From the NCBI GenBank assembly GCA_030646715.1, contig JAUSLJ010000042.1, positions 1 to 64,000 on the forward strand: DNA of 64,000 nt. Reading direction: 5' to 3'. Shown in pieces: positions 60,349-64,000 of this stretch. The translations under genes and the position numbers were made by a program. The first letter of the stretch is position 1. Each line of letters begins with the position of its first letter. The notes under the pieces were generated by a model, which was given only the letters and a program-made list of their open reading frames with translations, was not told the DNA's origin and made no database searches. The DNA comes from Agitococcus sp. Its GTDB lineage: Bacteria > Pseudomonadota > Gammaproteobacteria > Pseudomonadales > Moraxellaceae.

Positions 60349-60560
60349 AGAACTTCCTCAATGTTAGTGTTAAATCACGGCGAGTGTTTTAAATAGGAGC
60401 TAATTAGATTTGTGATACAGTTCACGTTGGTAGAGTATAGCTAGCTAAGAATAAATGTTAATTAGAAATGGCATTAATCGGGAGAATAAGTCGATGAACG
60501 GTGATTTGTTGGTTAATAAATATCCAAAAACTATTTTATTTGAGGCTGAGTAAAATCGTT

Positions 60561-60971
60561 ATGCTCTACGCAAAGCGTTGGCTACAGTGTTTGGCCATTG
60601 CTCATATTATTGGGGGCTTGATGTTACCAGTCGTGGTGCAGTTAGAAATAGCTCAACCCTATTTTCGCTTAATGGCGGATGTGTTTGCATTAAGCTCGAC
60701 GCAAGATTTATTGTTTTTGCAGTTTTTAATTGGGATTTTTGGCCCGACGATTGCCAGTTGGGGCGTACTGTTTTGGGCGGTAGTGACTCAGTCTTTTGCC
60801 ATACCAACCAAAGGTGCTTGGTGGTTAATGATTTTAGCCAGTGTCGTCTGGGCGGTATATGACAGTATTTATTCGAGCTTTTATGGTTTGTGGGTTAATG
60901 CACTGATTAACGGAATTGTATTTGTCTGTATCGTTGTGCCTTTGTGGTGTGTGCGTCATGAGTTTGAATAA
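60561..60971 (+). CDS. Hypothetical integral membrane protein
   Basis: ORF (60501-60971), likely start MLYAKRWLQCLAIAHIIGGLML; several TM segments. Confidence 0.6.
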   Translation: MLYAKRWLQCLAIAHIIGGLMLPVVVQLEIAQPYFRLMADVFALSSTQDLLFLQFLIGIFGPTIASWGVLFWAVVTQSFAIPTKGAWWLMILASVVWAVYDSIYSSFYGLWVNALINGIVFVCIVVPLWCVRHEFE

Positions 60972-61001
60972 AAACCCTCTCAGTGAGAGAGGGTGTGGTT
61001 A

Positions 61002-61817
61002 TTATGATTTGTGTAAAGGTAAATTTTTATTATTATCAGCAAGTTGCATTTGTTGTTCGTAGAGTTTGGTTATTGTCTGCATGTGTTTCAGCAAGTTTTC
61101 GGTGGTGTTGCAAATAGCCGTTGGCACAAATAAATTATCGTTAGATAGTGCAAAGCCAGCTTTGGAAAATTTCCAAATACTTTTGACTCGAGCTAAGCCT
61201 TCTTTGATATCAGGCGTATTCATGCCGCTGTCAGTTAACTCCTGCAAAGTGCTTTCGTATTCACTAATAGCAACTTGGAGGTCGTGGTCGAGGCCATCGT
61301 AATTTAAGCCCCAACTTTGTGTTAAATACAGTTTACCAATACGTTGGCTGAGCATCCGTTGACGACCTGAAATATTGACCAAACGGGCACTAGAGACTTT
61401 GCTGTAATCTTGAATCTGTTTCACCACTTTTTCACTGAGCGTTAGCACCTCATCACTTTGACGAATAACACTTAAGGCTTCGCTCTTGGACGGAGTGGTT
61501 AATACGCGCTTTTTATAGCCCGACCAAACCGCTTCAACATTGCCCAAGCTAGTGCTAATTTCAGGCGTGGGCGCGTAAGTTTTGAGCTCGCTCAGATTCT
61601 TTTCAAACAAGACAACGCTTTTTTCGCGTTGTTGTGTAGCTTCGCGCACACTGACTCTTTGTCCTAACATCAAATAACTTTTGGCAATCCGTTGACTCAA
61701 CATCCGTTGTAAGCCTGACATATTCACTGCTTCAGCATCAGACAATTTAGCCCATGCAGGCAAGCAGGTCGTCACCATGCAGGCAATGACGAGATATTTC
61801 AACATTCGAGATAACAT
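61002..61817 (-). CDS. Type IV pili methyl-accepting chemotaxis transducer N-terminal domain (PilJ-N) protein
   Basis: ORF; duplicated (S)GxQRMLSQRI(A/G)K motif. Confidence 0.85.
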   Translation of the reverse strand: MLSRMLKYLVIACMVTTCLPAWAKLSDAEAVNMSGLQRMLSQRIAKSYLMLGQRVSVREATQQREKSVVLFEKNLSELKTYAPTPEISTSLGNVEAVWSGYKKRVLTTPSKSEALSVIRQSDEVLTLSEKVVKQIQDYSKVSSARLVNISGRQRMLSQRIGKLYLTQSWGLNYDGLDHDLQVAISEYESTLQELTDSGMNTPDIKEGLARVKSIWKFSKAGFALSNDNLFVPTAICNTTENLLKHMQTITKLYEQQMQLADNNKNLPLHKS

Positions 61818-62075
61818 GATTAAAACTCCTCAGAAAGGGCTGTTTAAAACGTGTATGACTATTTGTCGATACCGTTCAATCTCTATTGGACAGGATAAAT
61901 ATGTCGGTTTAGAGAAGCCTAAGAACGAGGATTTATAGGGTTTATAAATCCTCAAGGAGTTAGGAGCAAGAATTGTACCCATTTACAGAGCGTGGGTAGT
62001 ATGAGGAGCTATTATTGACAAATGCGTCACAAAAACGGCTTAAAATCCGCTTTTATGACGCTATTAAGCGAAGGT

Positions 62076-63959
62076 TTAAAATATTGAAACGCGCTGATTA
62101 ATGGCATTTTTAATGCCTTGTGCATCTAAACCACAACTGGCCAGCATTTCGGCATGGCTGGAGTGTTCGATAAAGGCATCAGGAATGCCCAAGTTTAATA
62201 CCGATTTAACGATATTGGCTTGCGCTAAAAATTCGTTAACGGCACTGCCTGCGCCGCCCATGATGGCGTGCTCTTCAATAGTCACTAATAAATCATGTTC
62301 AGCCGCTAGATGTCTAATTAAGGCTTCATCCAGTGGTTTAACAAAACGCATATTGGCAACCGTCGCGTTGAGTGCTTCTGCGGCCTGTAAACTCGGTGTC
62401 AGCATACTGCCAAACGCTAAAATCGCGATTTTTTCGCCGTGTCGCTTAATCTCACCCTTGCCAATAGTCAGTGCGGTCATTTTTTCTTGAATTGTTACAC
62501 CTGTGCCTGTGCCGCGTGGATAACGAACGGCGGTGCAGCCTTGATATTGGTAAGCGGTGTAGAGCATTTGCCGACATTCATTTTCGTCGCTCGGGGCAAA
62601 AATCACGATATTGGGAATGGTACGCATATAAGCGTAATCGTAAGCACCCGCATGAGTCGGGCCATCTTCGCCCACTAAACCTGCACGATCCAGTGCAAAC
62701 GTCACATCTAAATTTTGCAAAGCGACATCATGAACTAATTGGTCATAACCGCGTTGTAAAAAAGTCGAATAAATCGCAACGACAGGTTTTAAACCTTCAC
62801 AGGCCATGCCTGCGGCGAGAGTCACTGCGTGTTGTTCGGCAATGGCGACATCATGGTAACGCTGAGGAAATAGCTGGGAAAACTTCACCATCCCTGAGCC
62901 TTCACACATTGCAGGCGTAATCCCAATTAAACGTGTATCTAGTGCGGCCATATCACATAACCATTCACCAAACACTTCGGAGTATTTAGGTTTTTTCACC
63001 GCAGGTGTGATGCCTCGCTCAACGGCAGGGGGGATTTTACTTATGGCGTGATAACCAATAGGGTCGGCTTCGGCAGGGGCAAAACCTTTACCTTTAGTGG
63101 TGTAAATATGTAACAGTTGAGGGCCAGGTGCTTTGCGTAAACTGCGTAATACTTTCACTAATTCAATAACGTCGTGGCCATCAATGGGGCCAATAGTATT
63201 AAAGCCGATGGCTTCAAATAATGTGCCTGTGGAGGCGGCTAAGTGTTTGACGCTTTCTTCGGTGCGCCGAGCAAAGTTCCACGCCACGGGCATGGTTGCT
63301 AAGACTTTTTTGCCTTCCTCGCGCAAGGCAATGTAGTTTTTACTCGCCCAAATTCGGGCTAAATAATTGGATAAACCACCGACATTATTAGAAATTGACA
63401 TTTGATTGTCATTGAGGACAACAAGCATATCGGCTTTGTTATGGGCAGCATCGTTGAGGGCTTCAAAAGCCATGCCTGCGGTCATAGCACCATCACCAAT
63501 AACAGCAACGACTTTACGGCCAGATTGTTGTTGACGCGCTGCGAGACTCATCCCTAAAGCGGCAGAAATAGAAGTGGATGAATGACCAACACCAAATGTG
63601 TCATATTCCGATTCGGCGCGATTGGGAAAAGCTGCTAAACCGTCTTTTTGACGAATCGTTAGCATTTGCTCCTTGCGACCCGTCAAAATTTTATGCGGAT
63701 AAGCTTGATGGCCAACATCCCATACTACGCGGTCAAATGGCGTGTTATAGACATAATGCAGCGCAATCGTTAACTCAATTACCCCTAAACCTGCGCCAAA
63801 ATGACCGCCTGTTTGACCTGTACACCACAATAAATATTCGCGTACTTCCCGCGCTAAACTCGGCAATGCGGTAATAGGCAATTGACGCAGGGCGTCGGGC
63901 ATCGAGGCTGCGTCAAGTAAAGGTGTATTGGGGCGTGTTAAAGGAATGTGATTAAACAT
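62076..63959 (-). CDS. dxs: 1-deoxy-D-xylulose-5-phosphate synthase
   Basis: [66 protein letters not shown]. Confidence 0.97.
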   Translation of the reverse strand: MFNHIPLTRPNTPLLDAASMPDALRQLPITALPSLAREVREYLLWCTGQTGGHFGAGLGVIELTIALHYVYNTPFDRVVWDVGHQAYPHKILTGRKEQMLTIRQKDGLAAFPNRAESEYDTFGVGHSSTSISAALGMSLAARQQQSGRKVVAVIGDGAMTAGMAFEALNDAAHNKADMLVVLNDNQMSISNNVGGLSNYLARIWASKNYIALREEGKKVLATMPVAWNFARRTEESVKHLAASTGTLFEAIGFNTIGPIDGHDVIELVKVLRSLRKAPGPQLLHIYTTKGKGFAPAEADPIGYHAISKIPPAVERGITPAVKKPKYSEVFGEWLCDMAALDTRLIGITPAMCEGSGMVKFSQLFPQRYHDVAIAEQHAVTLAAGMACEGLKPVVAIYSTFLQRGYDQLVHDVALQNLDVTFALDRAGLVGEDGPTHAGAYDYAYMRTIPNIVIFAPSDENECRQMLYTAYQYQGCTAVRYPRGTGTGVTIQEKMTALTIGKGEIKRHGEKIAILAFGSMLTPSLQAAEALNATVANMRFVKPLDEALIRHLAAEHDLLVTIEEHAIMGGAGSAVNEFLAQANIVKSVLNLGIPDAFIEHSSHAEMLASCGLDAQGIKNAINQRVSIF

Positions 63960-64000
63960 TATTTATAAGCTAGCAATAGTGAGTAATAGGGTCAGGATTT

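Overview
64-kb chromosomal window, probably from a low-GC gammaproteobacterium (taxon is an inference), spanning the replication origin: rpmH-rnpA-yidD-yidC-mnmE run on the minus strand and dnaA-dnaN-recF-gyrB on the plus strand, around an oriC with seven perfect DnaA boxes. Two exact parS-like 16-mers lie inside recF. Most of the remainder is housekeeping or metabolic genes. Two loci stand out. (1) 32.3-40.2 kb is an RNA-repair locus: macro-domain protein, RtcA, a REP-associated transposase, RtcB, Ro60/TROVE protein (Rsr) and a divergent RtcR, with a textbook sigma-54 promoter. Between rsr and rtcB lies a tandem array of seven Y-RNA-like units on the minus strand. Each unit is closed by its own covarying outer stem and inner stem, and units are separated by 9-11-nt AU-rich spacers. 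Four of the seven carry circularly permuted tRNA-like modules (T-arm, then acceptor hairpin, then D-arm). (2) 49.9-57.15 kb is a visibly GC-richer island. It encodes a pseudo-receiver-like protein, an MglA/CvnD-like GTPase, an ABC-ATPase/tyrosine-phosphatase fusion, three roadblock-like proteins, a ferredoxin-truncated globin-Cys4 fusion, and a NarX-like kinase with a NarL-like regulator. It looks like an undescribed redox/gas-responsive GTPase signalling module. All calls come from reading the sequence and the ORF track; no searches or folding programs were run.
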